Source: Allodiplogaster sudhausi (taxonomy: Eukaryota > Nematoda > Chromadorea > Rhabditida > Diplogasteridae). Taken from it: 64,000 bases of DNA. Shown here piece by piece: positions 1 through 10,582 of the stretch. A model generated the notes under the pieces. That model saw nothing but the letters and a program-made list of their open reading frames with translations, was not told the origin of the DNA and did no database searches. The stretch lies in the NCBI GenBank assembly GCA_945643635.1, contig CALZFC010000001.1, positions 5,409,501-5,473,500 of the forward strand, given 5' to 3'. Position 1 is the stretch's first letter; every line of letters starts with the position of its first letter. Made by a program: the position numbers and the translations under genes.

Positions 1-346
1 GCACGTTGACAAGAAGGAATTTGGTGCTCTCTCTGAATCTTACTTCTCGGTGTGTTTTTTTTTTTACTAATTTTTGTCATTTTCAAACAGATTTTTTCGC
101 GCCATTCTACCCTAATTTTATATGTATCTTTGTTTGTTTGTGTGTTGTATAAATATTCTTTATCGTGTCCTTCTATGTATGATTTGTCATAAGTTTGTGG
201 GCTTGCGTTGCTCTGCTAACAGCTTTAATCAGCAGAAATTGGCAATTTTTTTTCTCCCTCTGGTAGATCACTGTCGTCAGTAATAATTAAAATTGATATG
301 ATTATACAAATTCTGTGTTCATGTGTCTTTGTTTTTCTTCTTTTAG
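1..346. other. AT-rich sequence before the first traced exon of G1
   Basis: No coding stretch is recognisable here. The segment is T-rich and ends in TTCTTTTAG, which works as the acceptor of G1 exon A, so it is most likely intron. The exon with the start codon and signal peptide of G1 was not found and may lie left of the window. Confidence 0.4.
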
Positions 347-1496
347 ATCGTTTTGATTGTGCATGGAGGAATGACTGAAGGGAACGTGCTTCGAGTCGGC
401 TTCACCTCGAGCATTCCCGAATCGAACGACCTCTGCACGCCCTTTCCGCAACTCGCCTCTTCACTATGGTGTCCTGAGCCCGGCTGGTGCAACGAGGTGA
501 GTGAAGCTGCTCACACAAACACCCATACTTCTCATTGATATATTAAATCGAACTTTCCGCAGCGTGACAATAGTTCTGAACTATCTGCACAATGTGTTTG
601 AAATTAAGTGGAGAGAGCTGCTTTCTATTAGTAGTTTTTTTTTAATATATTTATTAAAATCATATTTAACCAAGCATAATAAACGAGAGATGATTGCTTA
701 TGCAGTGTTAAAGCAAGAAAAGAAAATATTTTTGCAGCTGGTTGGCTTCATAGCAAGAGCGGCGAATCTGACGGTCGTGCCGACCGTGCTTGCCACCGAC
801 GATCCTTTCGTCTTCGACTGGGGCACACTTCATCCGGTGAAATGGCGTTATTTTTAGCATACACTTACTATGTATTTACTTACATATATACTATCACTAC
901 ACAAAATCATCAGACCCATTTTCGTAATTACATAGCTCGTGAGTTTACGAATTATGCCGTTAAGTTTTTTCTAGGGAATTTTAAATAACGAAATCTTTTC
1001 GATAATTATTATATTATTTTTTACGGAATTTATCGCTGCTATTGAGAATGGCACCTGGACGGGCGTGCTGTCGCTACTCATGAATGGCTCGCTCGACACG
1101 GCGTGCCTCTTCTACCAGAGGACTGACGAACGTGCAGAGGACTTCCTGTTCACGACGCAGTTGCACATGGTGATCTTATTAAATTAATTATTTATTTACA
1201 AATATTAAAGTTATTGTCAATTCTATATTAAATGAATATTTTTTTATTGTTTAATACGCTTATTGATTTACTTGTATTGAATGTAAGTGCTAATGTTGAA
1301 TAATTTAATATTTAAAAAATGTGATAAGAAGTATAATTACAAACTATACTCACTTTATGAAATGATCATATTCCCAGTCGCAATTCACGCTGCTCGCTCG
1401 CTATAGACATGAGGTTCGCCCGCAAACACTCGAGGCAATCCTGACGGTAAGAATATGAGAGAAGAAAGAGAGAGAGCGCGAGAGGGAGGGAGGAAC

Positions 1497-1536
<40 letters not shown>

Positions 1537-3439
1537 GAAGGGAGAAGGAGAGAGAGAGAGTGTGTAAGAGAGAAGAAGTGGAAGTTAGAAAGAAAGAGAG
1601 AGAGAGAGAGAGAGAGAATTAGAGATAATGCGACGCCATTCTCAGGTCTTCACAGTTGAAGTGTGGCTCGCGATTGCGTGTGCTCTTGTCATCCACGCGT
1701 GCGCTCTTGCCTTGATCACTAGCCATGAAAGGAGGCATTTCGGTGCGTGCTCGCCGATTGTTACGGTTGGTGAAATGGATCAATTGTGGTATATTTTGCT
1801 ATTTTTAATGATATTGACCAGTTGTGTACTTAGTGAAATTTACGAATTGTGCTCTTTAATTTTTGCATCACACTAAAAATATGCTCAATTTTTGGTTGGT
1901 GAGCTAATACAATTGCAGCTTGCACGTGGCTTTTGGTGGGTACTTCGGCAGCAGTTTGCCAAGGCCGAGTACCACGAGTCGTTCACGGAGCCATGTCGTG
2001 CTGGTTGGTCGTTGAGAGATGGCTTCTTGCTAGAAGAAGAGTATGGCATGAAGTGGTAACAAAGAGTATCCAAGATCGTAGCAATTTCGAGACAGGAGGA
2101 AACGTTCTTTGGTACCAAACAAAGAAAAGAAGAAGAAAGGAAAAGATATTATTATTACCAAATATTGTTTTTAAAAATAAATTTCAGCTCGACTGCTAAA
2201 CATGATCTTTTCGCTGCTATTCGCCGTCATTCTCGCGAGTCTAATTGCCGGCCATACGGTCGCCTCGCTCATCTCGTCAAAGTCGTGGCAGCCCTTTCGC
2301 ACCGTTGACGAGGCAGCGGCGTTGATCGGCTCGGGCGAATACGGCTTTATTTCGTCGGCCTATCAACAGTAAGGCTTCTGGCGGATGCGTTGACGTTTTT
2401 TTTAAAAATATATCCTCCTCATTTGATTAGTATCTTCTTTGCCATGTCAAATACTAACATGTGTAACGGGGTTCATTCTTCAGTTTTTCCCGCTACCTCA
2501 CCACCTCGCAGAATCCGTCGATAAAGCATCTGGCTCACGCGATTATGAAGAATCCGCCGGTTCCTTTTGATCTGCTTACAATATCTTTGTTTCTATCGAT
2601 TATAAAGTTGAAACACACTTCAGTCGTAATCTGCCTCCTCTTTTTCAGTCCACGTTAACTACGAGCATTCGCAAGAAGATGGCGCTCGTCGAGCAAGGCA
2701 ACCACATCTACGGCACGCAAGTCGACGCTAGCGGCTTCTTCGTGTCGCACGACATGTGCAACCTCTTTTACGTCACCGAAGGTGCGAAAAAGTTTCATCG
2801 AGAACATTGCATTTTATTACTTCCTTAGAGCAACGTAACCATATGTATGTCATTAAAAAAAATAAAGCTCACGTATGTAATTGCTTTTCAGGATTGCAAC
2901 AACTCTCCGCACATCTGGTCTTTTCGAAAAGCTCGAGAGAAGTCTTCGAGAGGTTCGACACCCAGCTTAAGCAGCACGAGGGTTACGTTCGCTTCCTCTT
3001 CGAGAAGTACATGCATCGTCGGAATCAGCGGCCGTTCGGACGTGTCGCTTTCAAAAACTGCACCGAGCAGTCGCGAAGCGAACGCGACGCCGCGCGACGC
3101 CCTGTAGGTACGCGTCGCGGTTTTGTGATTGAGATTTTGTGATTGTCGGTAGTACGGGTTGTGTGATTGAGATACCGCAACGCGCCGTTGTGCGCGTTGC
3201 GGTTCTCAAATATACATATGTATATAAGTGCAATACACTTCTAATTTTTTTTTCTGAAATGACCAACATTCTCAGGTATCGCCTCAATGTCGGGCCTCTT
3301 CATTCCTCTCGGAGGCGGTCTTTTCATCGGCATGCTCGCGTTCGCAATGGAACTCTATTGCGGAAGGCGGGAGGTCTTGAGGCTAATAAGACCCTCACTC
3401 TCTTCGAAACGGCCCAAAGTTCGTATCTCAGTTGATTAA
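347..3439 (+). CDS. G1: iGluR/IR-like ligand-gated channel, 11 exons, 5' end probably incomplete
   Basis: Probable membrane ligand-gated cation channel of the ionotropic glutamate receptor superfamily, lacking the amino-terminal domain. Exons read as 347-496, 738-836, 1047-1169, 1378-1446, 1646-1765, 1919-2003, 2188-2368, 2484-2559, 2649-2781, 2892-3107 and 3276-3439 (TAA). All phases agree and give about 471 aa. Exon A starts lobe S1 (LRVGFTSSIPESN). Exon C (NGTWTGVL...LDTACLF) resembles the iGluR stretch preceding the ligand Arg. Exon E is M1, F a pore-like loop, G is M3 (ILASLIAGHTVASL in place of SYTANLAAF), H-J are S2 (LVFSKSSREVFERF), and K is M4 (SGLFIPLGGGLFIGML). Every intron has GT/AG ends; donors after E and F (GTTGGT) are weak. 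No stop or frameshift was seen. No signal peptide exon was found. The ligand cannot be inferred. It converges on M1, whose stop lies 468 bp downstream. Confidence 0.8.
1499..1618. repeat. (GA)n microsatellite in G1 intron D-E
   Basis: Long GAGA runs fill about 100 bp directly before the acceptor of G1 exon E. Smaller GA-rich runs occupy the same intron upstream. Confidence 0.9.
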
Positions 3440-3907
3440 GAATTCTCATTTGATTGCACTTTTGTGAGAGAGAACAATTTATGCTAATTCAATTGCATTC
3501 ACTTGTGGTTAGGTTACGTTATTACTAATTTACGGCCTTCTAACTCATAATTTATACGCCCCGTAATCTTTCCGAATTTGTGCAAGCTGTCAGTGTTCGT
3601 GCAAAACATCTTTTCCTCAGCATTCAGCTGACACAGACGTCGATATATAGAAAGTGCGTGAGAAGGAGAAGAAAAACAATGGAGAATAAACAAATGTAGC
3701 ATGCCTAGGAAATGTCACTCCATGCTGGCCAAGCAGTTGAAGTGCGCAAGGTGGAAATGTTTCTGCACATTTATGCTCTTTTTTCCCTAGGCAATTTTTT
3801 TTCGGGCATCGTCCATCTTTAACGACTGGTCATAAAAGTACTTTTGTGCGAAGAGTATTTCGCAAAGTGAGCCACCAAAAGAATGAGTGTTTCTGAGGCG
3901 ATTTAGG
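3440..3907. other. Intergenic gap between convergent G1 and M1
   Basis: The gap separates two convergent receptor genes. I see no exon, RNA gene or clear repeat. Both 3' UTRs presumably lie here. Confidence 0.5.
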
Positions 3908-4056
3908 TTAGCCCACAAAATGGCCTTGCTTTTGACGCGTTCTCAATAGCAGCGACACTAGCAACTCAAGTAGAAGAAGAATGAGAGATAGGCCGAGGAG
4001 AGGCAGGAAAATTGGAATCAGCTCGAGGATGAAGCTCATTCTTAAATAAGTAAAGA

Positions 4057-4060
<4 letters not shown>

Positions 4061-4095
<35 letters not shown>
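4061..4095. repeat. (TA)n microsatellite
   Basis: A run of alternating TA lies in the last intron of M1. Confidence 0.9.
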
Positions 4096-4096
<1 letters not shown>

Positions 4097-4283
4097 AGTA
4101 TATAAATATATAAAATAAAATGAATAAATACATAGAACAACTAGGTACATATGTATACCTGAGAGTCTCTTCTTGAGAATGCTTAACGCTCAACGAGTCG
4201 GTAAAGCGAAATGTATCAGTGAACCTCGTTATCAGAAAGCTTTTCATCTATAATATCAAATAGTTGTTTTGAAAAAAGTGTTA

Positions 4284-4484
4284 TTAAAGGAGGGCTATCA
4301 CCGAAAAATTATATGATATTTCAAATTGCCGCGGCCCTTCGCACTCTCATTCGCGCGTGCTATTTTCACGCGGCGGGTTTGTGCGACCTGCGAAATAGCA
4401 CGCGAGAATGAGAGTGAGGAATCACAGGGCAGACGCGGCAATTCGAACCTGAATTAAAATTTTTCGGTGATCGCCCTCCTTTAA
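4284..4484. mobile_element. MITE, TTAAAGGAGGGC family, complete copy
   Basis: The roughly 200-bp element is bounded by inverted repeats of about 25 bp, starting TTAAAGGAGGGCTATCACCG and ending CGGTGATCGCCCTCCTTTAA. Inside is a second inverted pair around GCACTCTCATTCGCGCGTGC. There is no coding capacity. The TTAA ends could include a TTAA or TA target duplication. It lies in an intron of M1. Related copies are at 8.09, 8.93, 34.94, 51.4 and 57.2 kb. Confidence 0.85.
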
Positions 4485-6255
4485 CAATAAAAAAATGTTT
4501 ATCTTAAAATTGCTTTTCCAAAAAAATTATTCTTGCTCACGAAAAAACTGCTAACTGCGTCGTCTAAGAATATCCTGAGAATGACACTATGAAAAGATTC
4601 GATCATCTTCGTGGAGACGTTACGATTGAAGAGTAGAAGGCCTGGGTCGTTCTTTCGAGGTGTGAATGTATTCAACAGCATCGATGTGGAGTAAGTTGAA
4701 ATCCTGGGAATACATTCCCAGTCCTTTCGCATTGTAATTAAGAGTTTTAATTCATAAGCATGCTAATTGAAATACAAGGTTATGCTGAATATATGCGGTT
4801 GTACTGTTTTCAGTAGAAATATTAAAATAAAAAGTGTTGGGCACAACAGTATCATGGCAGTTATTCAGAAGGAAAAAAGATCATCGAACTCGGAGGCCCT
4901 GACTAACTCGTCAAGAATGCAGAGTTGTCGTTTTAAGTGAAGCCTGAAAAGTTTGTGTTTTTAGATGAAATCGACATTACGGCCGCCAGTGCAAAGCATC
5001 TCGAGAGCGTCATCAACTTTGACGTTGACAAGTTGACTGGTGCTCGGAGTGCCACCGAAGTAGAACTTTAGCTGAAGCATATCAAAATGACAATATCGAC
5101 TTCACACATCCTACGTCGCCAAAACACAACAATAACATAAATGTTTAGCAAACAACGGCAAAACTCTTATAGCATGACAGATTCTATTATTCGCCTGGAT
5201 AAACTGGCTCACCTCTTGGTCGCTCATCGCTACGAAGGAGTTGAGCATTCGAAGCGCTCCCTTTCTCAAGGATGCGACAACCTTATCGAACGTCCTAAAT
5301 GCAAAGACTTCCAAACTCTTTCCGATGCAACATAGAATATAAACGGTGTGGAAGCATATATTTAGCAAGATATCTCCTTTACCATCTCTCGCGTTGTGGA
5401 GCAATCGCTTGGACATTAAATTTCGCCTGATAAAAGTCGCCAAATGTTCGTGACGTCAGAACGAACAGCCCGTAAAGTAGACTTGTTGTGAAGATGAGGA
5501 TCGATGCGATATCAATATTAATCATCGGTACACTACTGTGTAGGTATTAATTTTTCTACTTTTTTTGTTCCCTTTAATTGGATCACACGTACCACCCGTT
5601 TGCCGTTGTCCGCGTCGAAACTTCGTATACATTAACTGGACGATTGAGACTGTTAGATAGATTGCGATAATTGCAAAGAGCACTTGCGGAGGGTAGACGA
5701 TGATATTTTGCAGGGTGTTCAGAGCATTCGGATAGCTGCGCCGGGGCAGGTAGAGTCCAAACCAAAAAAAAGTTAAATGAAAGTTATAGTTTTATAGAAG
5801 ATGAAGTTTTTTTTTCTTCTTCTTCATGTATTTGAACTACGTACACCGTCATAAAAGAAGTAGACAGTCTTGAAGTGTTTCGGTGTGTCGGGCGTCAGAA
5901 AGATATGTCCCATGGCGATTGCGTCAAGACGACCGACTTCGAGTTCGTGAAAGGCCTTTGTGTGCTCTCCGGACATGACGGACGCCTTGGGCTCTTTAAT
6001 TTTGATCTTTCTTTCTCTTTAATTCAATTAATTTTCTTTGAAATTAATCAGACTTACCTACGAATGCTCTTATCATCTCTAGCTGCATCCCATATTTACT
6101 CGCAACAAGACGAAAGGGCTCGTACATCATGCCGCTGAACTTGCCCGTAAACTTGTTGCGCTCAACGAAGACCTCGGCGTAGCCGTAGTGGCCAACACGG
6201 AACACTTTGGCCGATGCCGTCGGTGCTTGCGAATGAAAAGAAATTACTAACAAAA

Positions 6256-6830
6256 GCGGCGCAAAACGAGCAGATTCAAGATGCCTTATACAAGAACAAC
6301 TCTACCAACTACATAAAATGCACTTGGTTGTTATAGTAGGTTCCAAACGATATAGACTATGGACTCATGAACTTCACGAAAAGAAGGAAAACATGAAAGG
6401 GATGTGTCGGAAGCGCGGCGAGAGATTCAGCGGCTGCAGGCCAGGAAACCGATACATCTGCACATGCATATTATATGCACCTTTGTTTACGTTATTCTGC
6501 ATCTGTCAAAAACCTTTATATCAGCCGAAACTGCTAGAAACAGCGGGTTACTCCATGAGGATAACATGTCCGCAACTCTGACGCGCTCATATTGTCTTGC
6601 ATTCAAAAATTTTTACCCTCATGGATAAACAATTGTTGCATACTAGACAGTATGAGAGACATACCAAAGAAATACATTACTCAAAAGCATTTTGCCATTG
6701 CATGTAGAATGCTTTGGGGTAATGTGTGGATAACGAGAGAATAGCAAGAGGGTATGCAACGCTTGGAGACGTGTTCAACCATAAGGCACTTTGTAGTGAG
6801 TTAGCGAAACAAAAAGTTACACAGAAATTG
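6256..6830. other. Upstream region of M1, conserved with that of M2
   Basis: Non-coding by eye. Stretches match the region upstream of M2 (12.85-13.17 kb), for example ACATGAAAGGG and the TGCACATGCATATTATATG segment. Promoter elements shared by the two type M genes would be expected here, but I cannot point to a TATA box or start site. Confidence 0.5.
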
Positions 6831-6859
6831 ACAGGATATTGATTTAAACGACAAAAAAA

Positions 6860-7060
6860 AGTTTAAAATTTCCACCATTCAACTTTTTAAGATCTTTAAC
6901 ATTTGAGAGTGCTCAGACAACGTAGTCCTCATTTTACCAATACCGAACCTACACCGTTGTATGTATAGAGCATGAAAGCTCTTTCGAATGAGCTCTTGGA
7001 TTGAGAAAATTCTGGAAGTCTATAATGTTTCCCGGTCGATTATCCCTATGCGACAGCACA
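6860..7060. mobile_element. Single-arm remnant related to foldback F3
   Basis: The order of words here (GAGAGTGCTCAGACAACGT, a CTCATTTTACC segment, CTTTCGAATGAGCTCTTGGA, then a GATTATC segment) follows the inner arm of the foldback element at 39.28-39.44 kb. No second arm is visible nearby, so this is a decayed solo arm. Confidence 0.55.
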
Positions 7061-7690
7061 AATAAGCATGTCCGTTGATTAAAAAGTGATGATTTATTAA
7101 CACCTTATCCTGCTCATTAGACTGCATACTGCATTTTGGAGGGGATCTCACTGAATAGTTGAAAGTATATTATTTCGCTTCCCGTAAAGTATTCTCTTGG
7201 TTCTATCACTGCTGCCAAGAAACTCGAAGGGTTACAGGAGTCATCTTCATGGACGCTACGTTGGCTTTTCAATGAGAAATAGCAGGTTAGAAGTTCTAAT
7301 TGCTAAAAGAAATTGGTCGATTTTTTCTAGAACTTCTTTTTTCACTTTTTAATGCAACATGAGATGCGAATAGGATCACTAAAAATGACAACTAATAACA
7401 CTGGCCGTTATTCTTAGCCTATATATCGCTGTAATGTGTTTATTTTAATGAAGTAGTTTAAAAAAAATTATTTATCATAACGCACATAAAAACAGAAACA
7501 GAAATCAAGTCCGCAGACAACCACCAGTGAAGTATGAAATGTAGTATGTACAATGGATGATCCTTCATTCTTATCCGCTGCTGCTGCTCGAGCTGCTTTT
7601 ATGGCGTCGCCCTCAAATGTATGATTTTATGCGTTAAAAAGCAGCTCTGATCGCAACCCTGTTTTCCACATGCGAAAATAGTCCCGCTAA
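7061..7690. other. No gene seen
   Basis: AT-rich sequence without recognisable exons, RNA genes or repeats other than short A runs. Confidence 0.4.
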
Positions 7691-7699
7691 ACCAACTGT

Positions 7700-7955
7700 T
7701 TATGTATTCAATATTTATAAAAATTAATTACAAGTAAAGAAGTAAAGAAAAAAATGTTCTGACTTCCCCATCCACGGCCTCCCCATCCGCCTTGACCTCC
7801 CCATCCGCCTTGATTTCCCCATCCGCCTTGATTTCCCCAGCCGTTATAAACCCACTGGTAGCCGTTCCAGTAGTACTGTGCATCGATAACAACGGCCAGG
7901 GCCACCAGAAGGAGCAGAAGGACAAATATTACACGTTTCGTTCAGGACATCTTGA
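7700..7955 (-). CDS. Candidate short secreted Gly/Trp/Gln-rich peptide
   Basis: Read on the minus strand, a hydrophobic core (VIFVLLLLLVALAVVIDA) is followed by QYYWNGYQWVYNGW and then about five repeats of the kind WGNQGG or WGGQGG, encoded by tandem 18-bp units. This is the layout of a secreted Gly/aromatic-rich peptide. It resembles the nematode neuropeptide-like and caenacin antimicrobial peptides in composition only. No clean start Met exists in this frame: a TGA lies just upstream of TKRV, preceded by an ATG in frame (ATG TCC TGA). An upstream exon is missing, or the start is broken. A donor-like GTCAGA follows the repeats. Confidence 0.45.
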
Positions 7956-8085
7956 CAAAGTTCCTCTTGCCTCTGTGAATATTTAAAACCATAAAACAAT
8001 CAACAGCAGAATAAGAAAAAGAGATCGTTTTCTTCACCTCAGTACGTGATAATGTTACTTGCAACAAATACATGTAGAAGACATA

Positions 8086-8260
8086 TTAAAGGCGGACGAG
8101 CATCGACAAACAATTAATGCCGGCTCGAAATGCCGCGTTCGTTCTGGGAGTACACTCATTTTCGCTTGCTATTTCTAAGGACGCACAAAACATTTTGAGC
8201 TTGCTTTTGGCCGCGCAATTTTAAATATCAAAAGAGTTTAAGGTGATCGCCTTCCTTTAA
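8086..8260. mobile_element. MITE, TTAAAGGAGGGC family, diverged copy
   Basis: The left end reads TTAAAGGCGGACGAGCATCG and the right end GGTGATCGCCTTCCTTTAA, inverted as in the 4.28-kb copy. The interior is diverged. It is non-coding. Confidence 0.6.
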
Positions 8261-8269
8261 GTGAATTTG

Positions 8270-9668
8270 GATAGAGACAAGTGAAAGGAAGCAGACCACT
8301 CCTCTTCCTTTGCCTCTCTTTCTCTCGTTTGGCGACTGCAACGGTTCTCAGTTCAGCGAATCCGTAACGAACGATGACATTCCAACATGGGTGTAATGGG
8401 AAGAAGTTCTCTACAATTTGGCACAGCGTTGACCGACGATTTTCAGCTAACACGGAAAGTGATTGATGAAGAGATTCAACTGATAACAGTTCCTTGTGGT
8501 TGTAAACAAGGCAGCTGTTTTCGGTTTTTTTGGACGAGGACGCTAAAGTAGCGCTGGTCTAGAAAAGGCAGTTTTGTTTTCGAAGCGAGATGTTATTGCT
8601 CGTTTACTAATTTGATACTGTTTTGAATAATATTCTTTTGTTTATAGTACACTATACACATAAGAAAGAGATAAAGCATGAAACAAACAAATGTCTTGAA
8701 ATATTTGTAAATTAATCTTGCCGCGATGGTTACGTGGCCGTTAATCTACCGCCGAGCGCTGTAACACCACATATTTGCACTACACCAATCACAAATTCAT
8801 TCAAAAATAGCACTTTCAAGTATCTTATGCTAAAATATGGACCTTTTTTGTTCTTTTTCATTTGCCTTTTCTTTTTCCTCATGCCCAAGACTATTCGAAA
8901 ATAGCTAAGGTTTTTCATAAATCGGCAATTACTTTTCGGTGATCGCCCTCCTTTAAAGTTATTCCGCTTGCATATGTACGTTCTATACATAAAATAAATA
9001 ACAAGTTCGATTTTCAATGCATTGCCGTGCAAAAAGGTGTGATTGCTAGCTGATGCTAAACGCTTTCGAATTGAAGTGCATTGTCACATGCGAACTCTTT
9101 GAAATGAGAGAGGGAGAGAGAGAGAGAGAGAGCAATGAAGGAGCGAATGCAGAGAGGCAGACGAGAAAAGAATGAGGAAACGGCATCAACTGTAACCGGT
9201 TTGGCAATTTCTGCGTGACAATGTTGTTATCAGTGAAGATGCCAGTCAGATGAGAGAAAGTTCCGTCTCTCTGCGTTTTCATACGTATAGGTTATGTTAT
9301 GGGTTTTCGCCGAGGAACTTGGATATTTTTCAGCTTTCTTTGATAAATGTATTGATTGACAAAGTATAAGCTGGCTTGATGATGTCGACAAGTGGTATGT
9401 ATGTATGTACATATGTACATACACACACCGACCACAATAGCAGTTGGGGAAATGCTTACAAAGTAATAACTAAAGCATCAATAGATGAAAAACTACTTAA
9501 AAATGGCGATACTTTGACTTTAAAAAAATCAAAGGATTATTGATTTTCCGGTAATTTGAAAAGATATTCATTTCCCATAGCTGGAGCTGCTGCTCCACTT
9601 CCAGCGACCGAATACTAAAAAAGGAAGTAATCTAATGAACGGGTGACATTTAGAGTGCCTCCTGTAAT

Positions 9669-9722
<54 letters not shown>

Positions 9723-10560
9723 GGCTGTTGTAATACCCATCACAATTGTTTTCTTAAGTACAGCACTATAGGTCCATATGAACACTACTCCGTGATTTGT
9801 AGCTCTGGCCCATCTCCAGTCAGCAAATTTTGACATCCACTCGCACCCACTCCGTGTTCTTCTAATGCACTCTGACACGACTTCTCCAAGGTTGTAGTGA
9901 GTTTAAACTAGTTGACTTTCTGCGTTTATTCATCAGAATCGCCTTTACGTCGGTCTAGGACCAGCGAATTTGCGGAAGGGAAAAAGAGCAAGAAGAGCAG
10001 AATAGTCGGTCACCGGAGGGTGGATGAGCATCGGAGAATCGAATACTTCCTTCCAGATGCCATTCAAGTTCAGCTTTTGTCGCACCAATGAACTAGTCAT
10101 AAACAATCTAACTTATAACATGTTTACTCGAGCTCTGCCTACTTTTGTTCACTTCATCAAATATGCTTCTCATTTCTTTCTGTGTAAGAAATAATCGATA
10201 ATATCAATCTTTAATTGACTGGAGTTACAGTTCGCCAGCATCGTTCATTCTTGTTCTTTCCAGGCTCTAGGCAATGCATCGGTCAAACGGAGTCCTGTAA
10301 GGAAAGTCATTTTTGTTTGAGAAGGGTAATTGATGTGTTTTCGAGCGAGACTCAATTTGTGTGCCATCTGATCTGCCTATCCCTCACGCCTTTCGGTCAT
10401 CTGCCCAATCCCGTTGTTGCTCCCTCCGGTAATTCCTTGAAAGAAGGGAAAAAGTTGGCTGTATTCTAGAGCATCTTTTGTGTGATGAGCAGATCGAAGT
10501 GTTTTACTTGAGAAGAGTGTTTCAACAGTAAAACAAATCAGCTTTTAGCTAAACTTTATG
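8270..10560. other. Gene-poor region with microsatellites
   Basis: No supported exon. The region contains GA-rich sequence near 9108-9135, an ATGTATGTACATATG tract near 9395-9422 and a long (TA)n tract at about 9670-9720. Open frames here are short and do not resemble any protein I know. Confidence 0.5.
8926..8957. mobile_element. Solo right end of the same MITE family
   Basis: CGGCAATT, then TTTTCGGTGATCGCCCTCCT and TTAA, match the right terminus of the 4.28-kb MITE. No partner end is visible within a few hundred bases. Confidence 0.55.
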
Positions 10561-10582
10561 ATGTAATTAATAATACGAAATG

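Larger units (their letters stand above)
3908..6255 (-). pseudogene. M1: type M iGluR/IR-like channel copy with an in-frame stop
   Basis: Divergent iGluR-like gene on the minus strand. Recognisable exons, 5' to 3' of the gene: S1 start about 6255-6062 (FRVGHYGYAEVFVERNKF, then TGKFSGMMYEPFRLV), S1 second part about 6010-5847 (FHELEVGRLDAIAMGHIFLT), M1 about 5772-5593, M3 about 5517-5383 (LLYGLFVLTSRTFGDFYQAK), S2 5294-5213, 5071-about 4900 and about 4737-4540, then about 4250-4160, and M4 plus C-terminus about 4035-3908 (ELIPIFLPLLGLSL, TAA). The S2 exon reads GGRNVDFI then TAA, where M2 continues FILKLDH, so an in-frame stop is present. A MITE (4284-4484) lies in the intron before the penultimate exon. 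A TTTTCAG shortly after the stop could in principle allow splicing around it, so pseudogene status is likely rather than certain. Confidence 0.65.

Noticed and set aside
7728..7925. Alternative frame over the Gly-rich peptide
   Set aside because: It begins at a TTG and lacks the leader and repeat logic of the frame I list.
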